Of a stretch of DNA of 64,000 nucleotides, positions 8,111 through 19,391 are shown in pieces. Each line of letters opens with the position of its first letter. Within the stretch, counting starts at the first letter, position 1. Origin of the DNA: Duganella zoogloeoides (GTDB lineage: Bacteria > Pseudomonadota > Gammaproteobacteria > Burkholderiales > Burkholderiaceae_D); NCBI RefSeq assembly GCF_034479515.1, contig NZ_CP140152.1, positions 4,588,001-4,652,000 of the forward strand, read 5' to 3'. Below the pieces are notes generated by a model. It saw nothing but the letters and a program-made list of their open reading frames with translations. It searched no databases and had not been told where the DNA came from. The position numbers were made by a program, and so were the translations under genes.

Positions 8111-8549
8111 GGAGTGCTCCCTGGTGATGGGCATATTCGCGATTGAAGCGGGCCGACAGGTCGGCCAGCGTGACATCCTTGAAACGCTCGATCAGCAATG
8201 CTTCCGCCTCATCGAAGGCGCTGGCCAGGGCGTCGTTGATGGCCCGCTCGACCAGGCATCCCGGTTCCTCGGTGCGGTTGCCCATGGCGAACACGGTGGG
8301 TGAACCCACGGCTTCGTAGATGTCGCGCAGGGTCACCGTCCCGAGGTCGCAAGTGATGACCCAGCCGCCGCCATGGCCCTTGCCGGAACTGACATAGCCA
8401 CGCTCGCGCAGGCCGGCCAGCACGCGCCGCACCAGCACCGGGTTGGTATCGAGGAAGCCGGACAGCTCCTCGGAAGTGAACGGGCGGTTGGCCTGCGCCA
8501 TGTGCAGCAGCACGTGCAGGATGGAAGATAGCTTGCTGTCTCGTCTCAT
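8085..8549 (-). CDS. Rrf2-family transcriptional regulator
   Basis: 154 residues from the ATG at 8549. The N-terminal winged helix (SKLSSILHVLLHMAQ... FLDTNPVLVRRVLAGLRERGYVSSGKGHGGGW) is the Rrf2 signature. Iron-sulphur members such as IscR and NsrR have three spaced cysteines. Only two are seen here, in VITCDL and EPGCLVE, so a cluster is doubtful and a thiol or ligand-based sensor is more likely. The gene overlaps the downstream flavoprotein gene, making a redox-linked pair. A near-palindrome at 8548-8568 covers the start codon and may be its own operator. Confidence 0.85.
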   Translation of the reverse strand: MRRDSKLSSILHVLLHMAQANRPFTSEELSGFLDTNPVLVRRVLAGLRERGYVSSGKGHGGGWVITCDLGTVTLRDIYEAVGSPTVFAMGNRTEEPGCLVERAINDALASAFDEAEALLIERFKDVTLADLSARFNREYAHHQGALHDHPKNVD

Positions 8550-8568
8550 GTAACTAATGATAGTACAT
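8548..8568. promoter_or_regulatory. Candidate Rrf2 operator
   Basis: The minus strand reads ATGTACTA-TCAT-TAGT-TACAT, an inverted repeat with one extra base in the right arm. It covers the ATG of the Rrf2 gene and the bases just upstream, a usual place for autoregulation. This is assigned by position and symmetry only. Confidence 0.35.
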
Positions 8569-8604
8569 AAAACCAGATCGCGCACGCCAACCGCTAAAAA
8601 CGCT

Positions 8605-10470
8605 TTAAATGACGCTATCCCATGGCGCGGACAGCCGCATGGCGCAGTTGATCAGCCCCACCATCGAATACGTCTGCGGGAAATTGCCCCACATTTCGCC
8701 GGTGACCGGGTGCGTGTCTTCCGACAGCAAACCGAGGTGGTTGCGGGCCTTGAGCATGGTCTCGAAAATTTCGCGCGCTTCTTCCTTGCGGCCGATGCGC
8801 GCCAGTGCATCGATGCGCCAGAAGGTGCAGATGTTGAACGCGGTTTCCGGCTTGCCGAAATCGTCGGGCGCTTCGTAGCGGCGCATGTACGGGCCGTCGC
8901 ACAGGGTTTTTTCCAGCGCTTCCACGGTCTTGATGAAGCGCGGGTCCATCGGGTCGATGAAGTTCACTTCGGCCATCAACAGCACGCTGGCATCGAGATC
9001 GCGGCCGCCCAGGCTTTCGACGAATGCCTGGCGTTCCTCGCTCCATGAGTCGCGCAGCAGCGGTTCGCGGATCTGGTCGGCGCGGCCCTGCCAGTAGGCG
9101 GCGCGGTCCGGCAGTTCCAGCACGTGAGCGATTTTCGACAGGCGGTCGCACGCGGCCCAGCTCATCAACATCGACGACGTGTGCACGCGCGCACGGGTAC
9201 GCAGCTCCCACATGCCGGCGTCGGGCTGGTCGTGCACTCGGAAGGCCTGCTCGCCCACCGCTTCGAGCAGCGCGAATTCGGCCACGCCGGCGCGATTGAG
9301 CAAGCGGTGGTCGAGGAAGGCTTGCGCCGCGCCGAGCACCACGTTGCCGTACACGTCGTGCTGGAAGTGTTCCTGCGCCTGGTTACCCACGCGCACGGGC
9401 TTGTGGCCGCGATAGCCGGGCAGATGGTCGAGCGTCGATTCGGGCAGGTGTTCTTCCAGGCCGATGCCGTACAGGGGCTGGATATGGCCGCCCTTGGAAC
9501 TGGCGACGATATTGGAGAGCCAGCGCAGGTACTCTTCCATCGTGCCCACTTCGGACAGGCTGTTCAACGCCCGCACCACGAAGAACGCGTCGCGCAGCCA
9601 GCAGAAGCGGTAATCCCAGTTACGCTCGCTGCCCGGCGCCTCGGGTATGCTGGTGGTCATGGCGGCGATGATGGCGCCAGTGTCTTCGTACAGCGACATC
9701 TTGAGCGTGATCGCTGCACGGATCACCACGTCCTGGTACTCGTACGGCAGGGCCAGGCGGCGGCTCCAGTTGCGCCAGTAGTTGACGGTCTCTTTCTCGA
9801 AACGGCGGCAGATATCCTCGATGCCTTCGTTGAGCGTCTCGTCCGGGCCCAGCGTGAAGTTCAGCGATTTATTCACCAGGAACCACGATTCGGACAGCAG
9901 GTGGCTCAGCGACGCGTCGGTGTTGAGGCGCAGCGTCTGTTCCGGTCCCACATAGCGGATATGGTGGCTGCCGCGCGTGATCTGCGGCGTCACGCGGCCC
10001 CAGTCGAAGCGCGGGCGCACGCGCACGCGGATGCGCACCGCGCTGTTGAGGATACGGATGCGGCGGATCAGCATCAGCGGCCGGAACATGCGGTCGCGGC
10101 TCAGAAAGCGCGGCGCGAAGTCGGTGATCTCGATGCCGTGGTTGTCGGCGTCAGTCAGGCGCGTGCGCAGTACGGCGGTGTTGGGATCGTAGAACTGCTC
10201 GGTCTTGACGCAGTTTTCCAGCTCGATGCTCCACACGCTGCCATTGTCGGAGTTGTCGAGCAAGGCGTTGAACACCGGATCGCCGTCAAAGCGCGGCAGG
10301 CAGCACCAGACGATGTTGCCGCTTTTATCGACCATGGCGTTGTACGAGCAGTTGCCGATCACGCCGCAGTTGAGCGATGCTTCGGGGGTGACTGGAGCGT
10401 TGACGGGACCGAGCGCGGTCGGTGCGACGGGGATGCCGGGTGTGCCGGTCGTACCGTGTATTGAAGTCAT
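8605..10470 (-). CDS. Glycoside hydrolase family 15 protein (trehalase or glucoamylase type)
   Basis: 621 residues: an N-terminal beta-sandwich followed by an (alpha/alpha)6 barrel. The GH15 signature RNWDYRFCWLRDA lies at residues 283-295, and two acidic segments expected to carry the catalytic glutamates are visible (GIGLEEH and MWELR). There is no signal peptide, so it is cytoplasmic. Its ATG overlaps the otsB stop by four bases (ATGA), tying it to trehalose synthesis. Bacterial GH15 enzymes next to otsAB include trehalases, and others cut short alpha-glucans. Trehalose turnover is the likeliest role here, but the substrate cannot be read from the sequence. Confidence 0.88.
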   Translation of the reverse strand: MTSIHGTTGTPGIPVAPTALGPVNAPVTPEASLNCGVIGNCSYNAMVDKSGNIVWCCLPRFDGDPVFNALLDNSDNGSVWSIELENCVKTEQFYDPNTAVLRTRLTDADNHGIEITDFAPRFLSRDRMFRPLMLIRRIRILNSAVRIRVRVRPRFDWGRVTPQITRGSHHIRYVGPEQTLRLNTDASLSHLLSESWFLVNKSLNFTLGPDETLNEGIEDICRRFEKETVNYWRNWSRRLALPYEYQDVVIRAAITLKMSLYEDTGAIIAAMTTSIPEAPGSERNWDYRFCWLRDAFFVVRALNSLSEVGTMEEYLRWLSNIVASSKGGHIQPLYGIGLEEHLPESTLDHLPGYRGHKPVRVGNQAQEHFQHDVYGNVVLGAAQAFLDHRLLNRAGVAEFALLEAVGEQAFRVHDQPDAGMWELRTRARVHTSSMLMSWAACDRLSKIAHVLELPDRAAYWQGRADQIREPLLRDSWSEERQAFVESLGGRDLDASVLLMAEVNFIDPMDPRFIKTVEALEKTLCDGPYMRRYEAPDDFGKPETAFNICTFWRIDALARIGRKEEAREIFETMLKARNHLGLLSEDTHPVTGEMWGNFPQTYSMVGLINCAMRLSAPWDSVI

Positions 10471-11246
10471 GGCGTGTCTCCTGGGCTGATGCTACTGGTA
10501 GATGGGGCTGCCTGCGCAGCATGGACCAGCTGCGCGTGCAGCGCCTGGGGCGAGTCCAGGCGGCAGCGGGCCGCACTCGGTCCCGCGCCGACTTTCACGC
10601 CGATGCCGCCCAATTGCTGGGCGTAGGCGATACCTGCTTCGTCGGTGGTATCGTCGCCGACGAACACCGGCAGGCAATCCTTGAACGGCTCTTCCTGCAA
10701 AAATTCGGCCACGGCACTGCCCTTGTTGACAGTGGCCGGCTTCAGCTCGAGCACCATTTTGCCATGCAAAAGCACGGTGCCGGGCGATGCGATCAGCGCC
10801 GCTTCCATGGCCTGCTCGCACTGCACGCGCAGGCCAGGCGCCAGGCGATAGTGCAGCGCCAGCGCGCCGCGCTTTTCTTCGAGCAGCAGGCCGTCGTGCG
10901 CGAGCACGAGCGCGCGCAGGATCAGTTGCGCGGCATCGAGCGACGGCGCCTTGGCGACGTGCAACTGGCCGTTGTAGTCGCGGCGTTCGGCGCCATGGAC
11001 GCCGGCCACCGGCAGCTTCAACGGCGCCAGCATGGCGTCGATCTGCGCGATGGGCCGGCCGCTGACAATCGCCAGCCGGCCTTGCAGCCGTTCCGCCAGC
11101 GATGCAAGTACCTGCACCAGCCCCGGCGCCACCACCACCGTATCGGGCGTTTCCGCCAGGTCCACCAGAGTGCCGTCGAAGTCGAGGAATACCGCGCCAT
11201 CGAGCCATTCTGCGAGGGCAAATTTTTCCACTTCAGTAGCCATCAT
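10467..11246 (-). CDS. otsB: Trehalose-6-phosphate phosphatase
   Basis: 259 residues of the HAD superfamily. The enzyme removes phosphate from trehalose-6-phosphate to give trehalose. The nucleophile motif LDFDGTL is at residues 21-27 (Asp22), motif II is VSGRP, and the metal-binding motif GDDTTDE is present. The start overlaps the otsA stop by one base (TGATG), and the end overlaps the GH15 start by four, so all three enzymes are made from one coupled message. A second ATG directly follows the first and could serve as the start. Confidence 0.93.
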   Translation of the reverse strand: MMATEVEKFALAEWLDGAVFLDFDGTLVDLAETPDTVVVAPGLVQVLASLAERLQGRLAIVSGRPIAQIDAMLAPLKLPVAGVHGAERRDYNGQLHVAKAPSLDAAQLILRALVLAHDGLLLEEKRGALALHYRLAPGLRVQCEQAMEAALIASPGTVLLHGKMVLELKPATVNKGSAVAEFLQEEPFKDCLPVFVGDDTTDEAGIAYAQQLGGIGVKVGAGPSAARCRLDSPQALHAQLVHAAQAAPSTSSISPGDTP

Positions 11247-13534
11247 CAGCCCACCCGGCGCAGGTTGGTGCGGCTATGCGCGCGGATCTTCTGCATCACT
11301 TTTTCGCGCTTGCGCAGGCGTGCCGCGTCAAGCAGCATGTGGCCCGCCCAGCGGTACACATTGAAGCGGCGCACGCGGTCGCGCATGCTGCGCATCCGCT
11401 CGACCTGCTCCACCGACGGCATGGTCAGGCCGCGATACAGCGCTTCGGCACCCTGTTCGATATGGTACGGGTTGATGATCAGCGCCTCGTGCAGCTCGCG
11501 CGCGGCGCCAGTGAACTGCGACAGCACCAGCGCGCCGTGTTCGTCGTCGCGGGCGGCGATGAATTCTTTCGCCACCAGGTTCATGCCGTCGTGCAGGCTG
11601 GTCACCATGCATACTTCGCTGGCGCGGAAGTAGCGCTGCAATTCGTTCTGGTCGTGGTGCTCGATTTTCAGGATGATCGGCAGGTAGCCGTCCTTGCCAT
11701 AGCGGTCGTTGATCTTGTCGGCCAGCTTGCGCACGCGCTGCTCGAAGTTCATGTATTCCTCGAGGTCGGAGCGGCTTGGCGCGGCGATCTGCACGAAGCT
11801 GAATTTGCCCACCATGGCCGGATGCATTTCCAGCATGCGGTCCACGGCCTGGAAGCGCTCCAGGATGCCCTTGGTGTAGTCGAGGCGATCGACGCCGAAC
11901 GCCAGCAGGTGGTCTTGCGGCACGCCGAGGATCTGGCGGATCTCGGTGCGGCACACGTCCACCGGCACGGTGTCCGGGTAATCGGGCCAGGCGATCGAGA
12001 TCGGGTAGTCTTCCACCTGCGTGAGCTCATTGCCGTACGAGATGGTAGAGGCTTCCGGCTCGATCCGGGTTTCCAGGTAGCGGTCCACGGTGTCGAGGAA
12101 GTTCTTGCGATGGAACGGCGTGTGGAAGCCCAGGATGGTGCTGCCCAACATGCCTTCCAAGATCTCTTCGCGCCACGGGCAAATGCCGAACGACTCCGAG
12201 TTGGGCCACGGGATGTGCCAGAACGTGATAATCGTCGCTTTCGGCAGCGCCTCGCGCACCATGCGCGGCAGCAGGGCGAAGTGGTAATCCTGTACCAGCA
12301 CCACCGGGTTGTCGGTGCGCGCTTCCTTGATCACGGCGTCGGCAAAGCGGCGGTTGACCTTGACGTATTCTTCCCAGTCCGACGAGCGGAATACCGGGCG
12401 CACGTGGGCGATATGGCACAGGGGCCACAGGCCTTCGTTGGCGAAGCCGTAGTAGTAGCCCTTCTCTTCTTCTTCGGTCAGCCATACGCGGCGCAGCGTG
12501 TAGCTCGGATTTTTTGGCGGCACGGGGACGTGGTCATTCTTGTCCACGGTTTCGCGGTCGGCGCTGCCGGCGCCGTGGGCGATCCAGGTGCCGGAGCAGG
12601 CGCGCATGACCGCCTCCACCGCCGTCACCAGGCCGGACGCCGGCCGGCGCACCTTGACGGTGCCATCGGCGGCCTTTTCGTGGATATACGGTTCGCGGTT
12701 TGAGACGACCAGCACCTGGTCGCCGGCGAGATCCTGCTGCAGCAGGGCCTTGAGTTTTTCAGGCGCCCAGTCGGAGCCGTTGGCGGTGTAGCTGCCGCCG
12801 TCGCTGTGCTGGCGCTCCTGGTGGTATTCCTCGAGCAGGCTGCGCAACTCGCCGATCAGCGGTTCCATCTCCGGTGGCGGCGGTGGCGCGTCCGGGTCGG
12901 GCTTGGCGGTGGCGCGCGGGATCAGCTGGCCGCGCAGCACATCGTTCAAGCTGGCCAGCCAGCCGCGCCAGCTCAGGTGCGAGACCAGCAGGGTGAGGAA
13001 GGCGATCGCCACGGCCAGCAATGCGAAGAAGCCCAGCACGTACTTGGTGGTCTCGGCGCTGCGGCGCTCGATGAAGCTCATGTCGTGCACCAGGATCAGG
13101 CGGCCAAGCTCGGAACCGGCATCCATGATCGGGGTTTCAGCCACGTGCACGGGGCCGCGCGGCAGCTGCACCAGCGACTTGCGCGCGGTGCCGTCGGCCG
13201 GCGCATTCCAGCAGCCGAGCGATTGCGGATACGTGTAGGTCTTGTACAGCAGCTTGCCCGACGCATCGCAAAAGCCCAGCGCGAACAGGCGCTCGTCTTC
13301 GATGGCGCCGTCGAACAGCCGCTTGATGTGGGCGCTGTCGTTGAGCAGCACATCTTCGCGCAGCGGCACCTGCAAGGTGGTGGCCAGCAGCTGGGAGCGG
13401 TTGTCGAGGTCGCGCAGCGACCAGCGCAGCGTGAGCTTGTCCATCAATGGCACGACGATGTAGGCAAACAGGCAAAGCAGTATCGCCAGCGGCAATATGA
13501 AGCGTAAAGATAGTTTTACAGAGCGTGACAACAT
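11246..13534 (-). CDS. otsA: Membrane-anchored trehalose-6-phosphate synthase with N-terminal sensor-like region
   Basis: 762 residues; ordinary OtsA is about 450-500. Residues ~275-745 are a GT20 domain that makes trehalose-6-phosphate from UDP-glucose and glucose-6-phosphate: VVSNREPY, VQDYHF, HIPWPNSESFG, GVDRLDYTKGI and LHDGMNLVAKEF are all present. The first ~190 residues differ. One membrane helix at about 9-31, a ~130-residue segment predicted outside the membrane, a second helix at about 165-186, then a proline-rich linker (PDAPPPPPEM) and a helical stretch. This is the layout of the input end of a sensor kinase with the kinase replaced by OtsA. Catalysis would be cytoplasmic at the inner membrane. 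It is first in the operon otsA-otsB-GH15. Confidence 0.9.
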   Translation of the reverse strand: MLSRSVKLSLRFILPLAILLCLFAYIVVPLMDKLTLRWSLRDLDNRSQLLATTLQVPLREDVLLNDSAHIKRLFDGAIEDERLFALGFCDASGKLLYKTYTYPQSLGCWNAPADGTARKSLVQLPRGPVHVAETPIMDAGSELGRLILVHDMSFIERRSAETTKYVLGFFALLAVAIAFLTLLVSHLSWRGWLASLNDVLRGQLIPRATAKPDPDAPPPPPEMEPLIGELRSLLEEYHQERQHSDGGSYTANGSDWAPEKLKALLQQDLAGDQVLVVSNREPYIHEKAADGTVKVRRPASGLVTAVEAVMRACSGTWIAHGAGSADRETVDKNDHVPVPPKNPSYTLRRVWLTEEEEKGYYYGFANEGLWPLCHIAHVRPVFRSSDWEEYVKVNRRFADAVIKEARTDNPVVLVQDYHFALLPRMVREALPKATIITFWHIPWPNSESFGICPWREEILEGMLGSTILGFHTPFHRKNFLDTVDRYLETRIEPEASTISYGNELTQVEDYPISIAWPDYPDTVPVDVCRTEIRQILGVPQDHLLAFGVDRLDYTKGILERFQAVDRMLEMHPAMVGKFSFVQIAAPSRSDLEEYMNFEQRVRKLADKINDRYGKDGYLPIILKIEHHDQNELQRYFRASEVCMVTSLHDGMNLVAKEFIAARDDEHGALVLSQFTGAARELHEALIINPYHIEQGAEALYRGLTMPSVEQVERMRSMRDRVRRFNVYRWAGHMLLDAARLRKREKVMQKIRAHSRTNLRRVG

Positions 13535-13715
13535 GAAGAATTCCTCTCAGGAGATTGCAGAGTGGCAGTGAATCGCGACATCTTCGGGTGGATGCGTACA
13601 ATCGACCTCAGCCCGCCTATTGTTTCATTATTGACGGGAAAGCATTTGTTCGTTAGCGCACGCATAGGTTACATTGTGCGACGCAATATCTTTCCTTTGC
13701 CTAAAATGCTCACTC

Positions 13716-14840
13716 ATGGAACTAGAATATTTTACTGATTTACAGCAGGGTCCGTGGCGCGCCGCAGCAGTGGTCGCCATTACCGCCGTTATCTTCGTCG
13801 CTATCGCGCTGGTGCTGCACCGCGCCGGCATCGAGCTGCTCAAGCGCATCGCCCGCCACCGGCCCTACACCACCAACGCCGTCAAATATGCGTTCCGTCC
13901 CAGCCAGCTGGCGGCGGTGCTGTTCGCACTGCGCCTGGTGCTGACCGGCGCGCCGGAAACCACGCCGTTCCTGGCGTCGCTCTCGCGCATCGTCAGCGTG
14001 CTGCTGATCGTCTGCCTGACCTGGCTGGCCATCGCCTGCGTCAATTCGATCAAAAAGACCATCTCCGACCTCAACCCGGTCGATGTGCTCGACAACATGC
14101 GCGCGCGCCGCGTGCTCACCCAGACCTCGGTGCTCACCCGCAGCGCCAATGCCATCATCGTCTTGCTGGGGCTCGGCTTCATGCTGCTGACCTTACCTGG
14201 CGCGCGCCAGTTCGGCGCCAGCTTGCTCGCGTCGGCCGGCGTGGCGGGCCTGGTGGCCGGTATCGCCGCCAAGCCGGTGCTGGGCAACTTCATCGCCGGT
14301 CTGCAGATCGCGTTCTCGCAACCGATCCGCATCGACGACGTGTTGATCGTCAAGGGCGAATGGGGGCGCGTCGAGCGCATCACGGGCACCTACGTGGTGG
14401 TGCGCATCTGGGACGAGCGGCGCATGATCGTGCCGCTGCAGTGGTTTATCGAAAACCCGTTCGAGAACTGGACCCACACGTCGGCCAGCATCCTCGGCAC
14501 GGTGTTCCTGTGGCTGGACTTCAGCGTGCCGGTGCAAAAAGTGCGCGCCGAATTCGAACGCATCACCCACGCATCAACGCGCTGGGACAAACGGGTGTGC
14601 GTGCTGCACGTGACCGACGCCAACGAGAAGGGCATGCAATTGCGCCTGCTGGTGAGCGCCGTCGATTCAGGCACGGCGTTCGATTTAAGGTGCGAAATCC
14701 GCGAGGCGATGATCGCGTTCGTGGCAGCCAACTACCCCGATTCGCTGCCGCGCTTGCGTCCTGTGCTCGATTCGCCGGGGCCGCAGGATGATACCTTGGG
14801 CATGCGGCCGGTGAAGGTGGCTGATAGTCCGCCCCCTTGA
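13716..14840 (+). CDS. MscS-family mechanosensitive ion channel
   Basis: 374 residues. About four hydrophobic helices come first, with a glycine/alanine-rich pore helix near FGASLLASAGVAGLVAGIAA, followed by the conserved MscS beta domain (QPIRIDDVLIVKGEWGRVERI and IVPLQWFIENPFENWT). The C-terminal part is the cytoplasmic alpha/beta vestibule. The channel would open on membrane tension and release small solutes during hypo-osmotic shock. It is transcribed away from otsA with a 181-base shared upstream region, which links two osmotic functions (trehalose and solute release). The start at 13716 was chosen over an upstream extension that adds a non-membrane stretch. Confidence 0.9.
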   Translation: MELEYFTDLQQGPWRAAAVVAITAVIFVAIALVLHRAGIELLKRIARHRPYTTNAVKYAFRPSQLAAVLFALRLVLTGAPETTPFLASLSRIVSVLLIVCLTWLAIACVNSIKKTISDLNPVDVLDNMRARRVLTQTSVLTRSANAIIVLLGLGFMLLTLPGARQFGASLLASAGVAGLVAGIAAKPVLGNFIAGLQIAFSQPIRIDDVLIVKGEWGRVERITGTYVVVRIWDERRMIVPLQWFIENPFENWTHTSASILGTVFLWLDFSVPVQKVRAEFERITHASTRWDKRVCVLHVTDANEKGMQLRLLVSAVDSGTAFDLRCEIREAMIAFVAANYPDSLPRLRPVLDSPGPQDDTLGMRPVKVADSPPP

Positions 14841-14867
14841 CAAGGTTCAGCTATTGAGGCGCTCCAA

Positions 14868-14944
14868 GGATCCCCGCCTGCGTGGGGATGACGGATTTCA
14901 AGCCAGCGGCCATGGGTTCGTCATCCTCGCGAATGCGGGGATCC
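14868..14944. repeat. Inverted pair of GGATCCCCGC-type repeats
   Basis: The left unit (14868-14895) reads GGATCCCCGC...GGGGATGACGGA. The right unit (14919-14944) is its reverse complement over most of its length, ending GCGGGGATCC. The left unit also forms a hairpin of its own. Such 'ATCCCCGC...GCGGGGAT' elements are widely scattered between genes in beta- and gammaproteobacteria. This pair lies between the mscS-like gene and the convergent M16 peptidase gene and could also act in RNA end formation. Confidence 0.75.
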
Positions 14945-14970
14945 ATAGCACAGTTGAGCAGTGTCGGCGT

Positions 14971-17712
<2,742 letters not shown>

Positions 17713-17807
17713 GGTGTCTCGCGAGAATACGGAAGAACACAGCATACGCCCTGGCCTGCCCTGCCGGGGAGAGCCCTCAGGGAATTTTACTGAGGACGAA
17801 CTTAAAT

Positions 17808-18143
17808 TTATTTTTTCTCGGGGACCAGGCAGGCATCGACCACTTGCAGATCATTGTCCTTGGCGAACGAGATCACGAAGTGATAGGCCATCGGTTCGAG
17901 GTCACGCAGCTTGCCGTTGACCACCACCGACTTGACGCCATTGACCACGGTAGGCGTGACGTAAGGCGAAAACTGCAGGTGGGAATCGCGGCCGCCACCG
18001 ATGCCAGGCGGCTTGAAGCAGGCCATCACGCCGCACAGACGCTCGGCCCAATCGCTGGGACGGAACGCCCGGCCATTGCTGGTTTGGCCAAGGATGAAGA
18101 ACGAATCCTGCTGTTCTACCGGTTTTTGAACTGACTCTGCCAT
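17808..18143 (-). CDS. DUF3579 family protein
   Basis: 111 residues. The block FFILGQTSNGRAFRPSDWAE, followed by RLCGVM, identifies the DUF3579 family, which is almost limited to betaproteobacteria and has no assigned function. It is a small soluble protein without a signal peptide. It has its own promoter with an inverted repeat (18183-18217) and sits between the M16 peptidase and a CobD-like gene without evident coupling to either. Confidence 0.85.
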   Translation of the reverse strand: MAESVQKPVEQQDSFFILGQTSNGRAFRPSDWAERLCGVMACFKPPGIGGGRDSHLQFSPYVTPTVVNGVKSVVVNGKLRDLEPMAYHFVISFAKDNDLQVVDACLVPEKK

Positions 18144-18182
18144 GGGCGGCTGCTCTGCGATGAGACGTGTGGGTGAGGAACA

Positions 18183-18217
18183 TACGTATTATATCTTATA
18201 GAAGACCTGAATACGTA
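18183..18217 (-). promoter_or_regulatory. Promoter with flanking inverted repeat upstream of the DUF3579 gene
   Basis: On the minus strand a consensus -10 box TATAAT (18188-18193) overlaps the downstream copy of an 8-base inverted repeat, TACGTATT...AATACGTA (18210-18217 and 18183-18190, 19 bases apart). The upstream copy sits where the -35 box should be, and no good -35 is seen. This suggests a promoter controlled by a dimeric regulator. Confidence 0.45.
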
Positions 18218-18332
18218 AGCCCTTGATTTGACGTGGAGTTTTATTTAAAACATCCACAATGGTGCAGAAAATGCGCGCCCTGCACCACCGAACACCGCTA
18301 TTGTACCGCGCTATCGCCCGCTCAAGCGATCC

Positions 18333-19298
18333 TCAAGGCGTGGCGCCGAGCCATACCGCGCCGGAGAGCAGCAGCAACAACATCATCCACAGCAGCAGCG
18401 CGCGCCATACCAGGCCGACCGTGCTTTGCAGCGACCGCACGCTCGGCTCTTCGCCCGGCAGGGTGTCGGCCTCGACGTCGGAGATATCCACCGTGGCCGA
18501 GTCGATCAGCGTCACGCGCACCGCGTGTTCGGCCGGGGAACCGAGGCGCACGCCCATGGCGCCGCCGCCGGCCGACAGGATAATGCCGATCGCCTCGTCG
18601 GCCCAGCGGCGCGAGAAATTGCGCCAGGCGTAGATGGCGTCCTCGAAATTGCCCACCACGGCAAACGCCACGGCGGTCAGGCGCACCGGCAGCCAGTCGA
18701 TCCAGTAATAGGCGCGGCCCGCAAACAGGCCGAAGGCTTCGTTGCGCATGTGTTCCGGCTCGTTCCAGGCCCGCGCCACGTATTCCGACACGCGGTACAG
18801 GATGGCGCCCACCGGACCGAGTATCAGGAACCAGAAGAACACGCCGAACACGTTGCGGTGGGTGGTGATCAGCGCCTTTTCCACGGCCACGCGCGAGATT
18901 TCGTTGGCGTCCATGCCGATGGTGTCCTGGCGCGTCCATTCGGCCAGCAGCGCGCGCGCGGCGGTTTCGTCGCCGGCGTTCAGGGCCAGCTGGATCGACG
19001 TGAAATAGTGGCTGTAATGGCGAAAGCCCAGCGTGAGGTACACGATCAGCACGTTCCAGGCGAACGACGCCAGGAACCAGTCGTAGTAGTGCAGCACCCA
19101 CGAGATGGTGGCGACCGGCACCAGCAGGATCGCCATCATCAGGAACCAGCCGATGCGCCCGTGCGTGGCCTGGCCGGCATTGAACCAGGTCTCCATTCGC
19201 AATGCCAGGGCCTTGATCTCCGCGTAAATAAAATTATCCGCCCGCAGCGGTTTCATTTGCTCGATCAGCAGCGCGCACAGAATGGAAAGAAATGTCAT
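18333..19298 (-). CDS. CobD/CbiB-like integral membrane protein
   Basis: 321 residues from the ATG at 19298, with AAGGA upstream. Several hydrophobic segments (for example IGWFLMMAILLVPVATISWV and VFGVFFWFLILGPVGAILYR) and a C-terminal helix mark it as an inner-membrane protein. The pattern matches the CobD/CbiB-like family, whose true members attach aminopropanol to cobyric acid. The betaproteobacterial version beside rplS and the Nudix gene usually stands without other cobalamin genes, and none are seen here. A role in cobamide synthesis is therefore doubtful; an AmpE-like accessory role is possible. Confidence 0.75.
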   Translation of the reverse strand: MTFLSILCALLIEQMKPLRADNFIYAEIKALALRMETWFNAGQATHGRIGWFLMMAILLVPVATISWVLHYYDWFLASFAWNVLIVYLTLGFRHYSHYFTSIQLALNAGDETAARALLAEWTRQDTIGMDANEISRVAVEKALITTHRNVFGVFFWFLILGPVGAILYRVSEYVARAWNEPEHMRNEAFGLFAGRAYYWIDWLPVRLTAVAFAVVGNFEDAIYAWRNFSRRWADEAIGIILSAGGGAMGVRLGSPAEHAVRVTLIDSATVDISDVEADTLPGEEPSVRSLQSTVGLVWRALLLWMMLLLLLSGAVWLGATP

Positions 19299-19391
19299 CA
19301 ATAATCCTTTTGGTCGGTACTACGTGCAGCCATACCTCGATGCCCGTTACGATAACCTAGACGTGTAACAGAATCAAACATTAAGAAGGCG

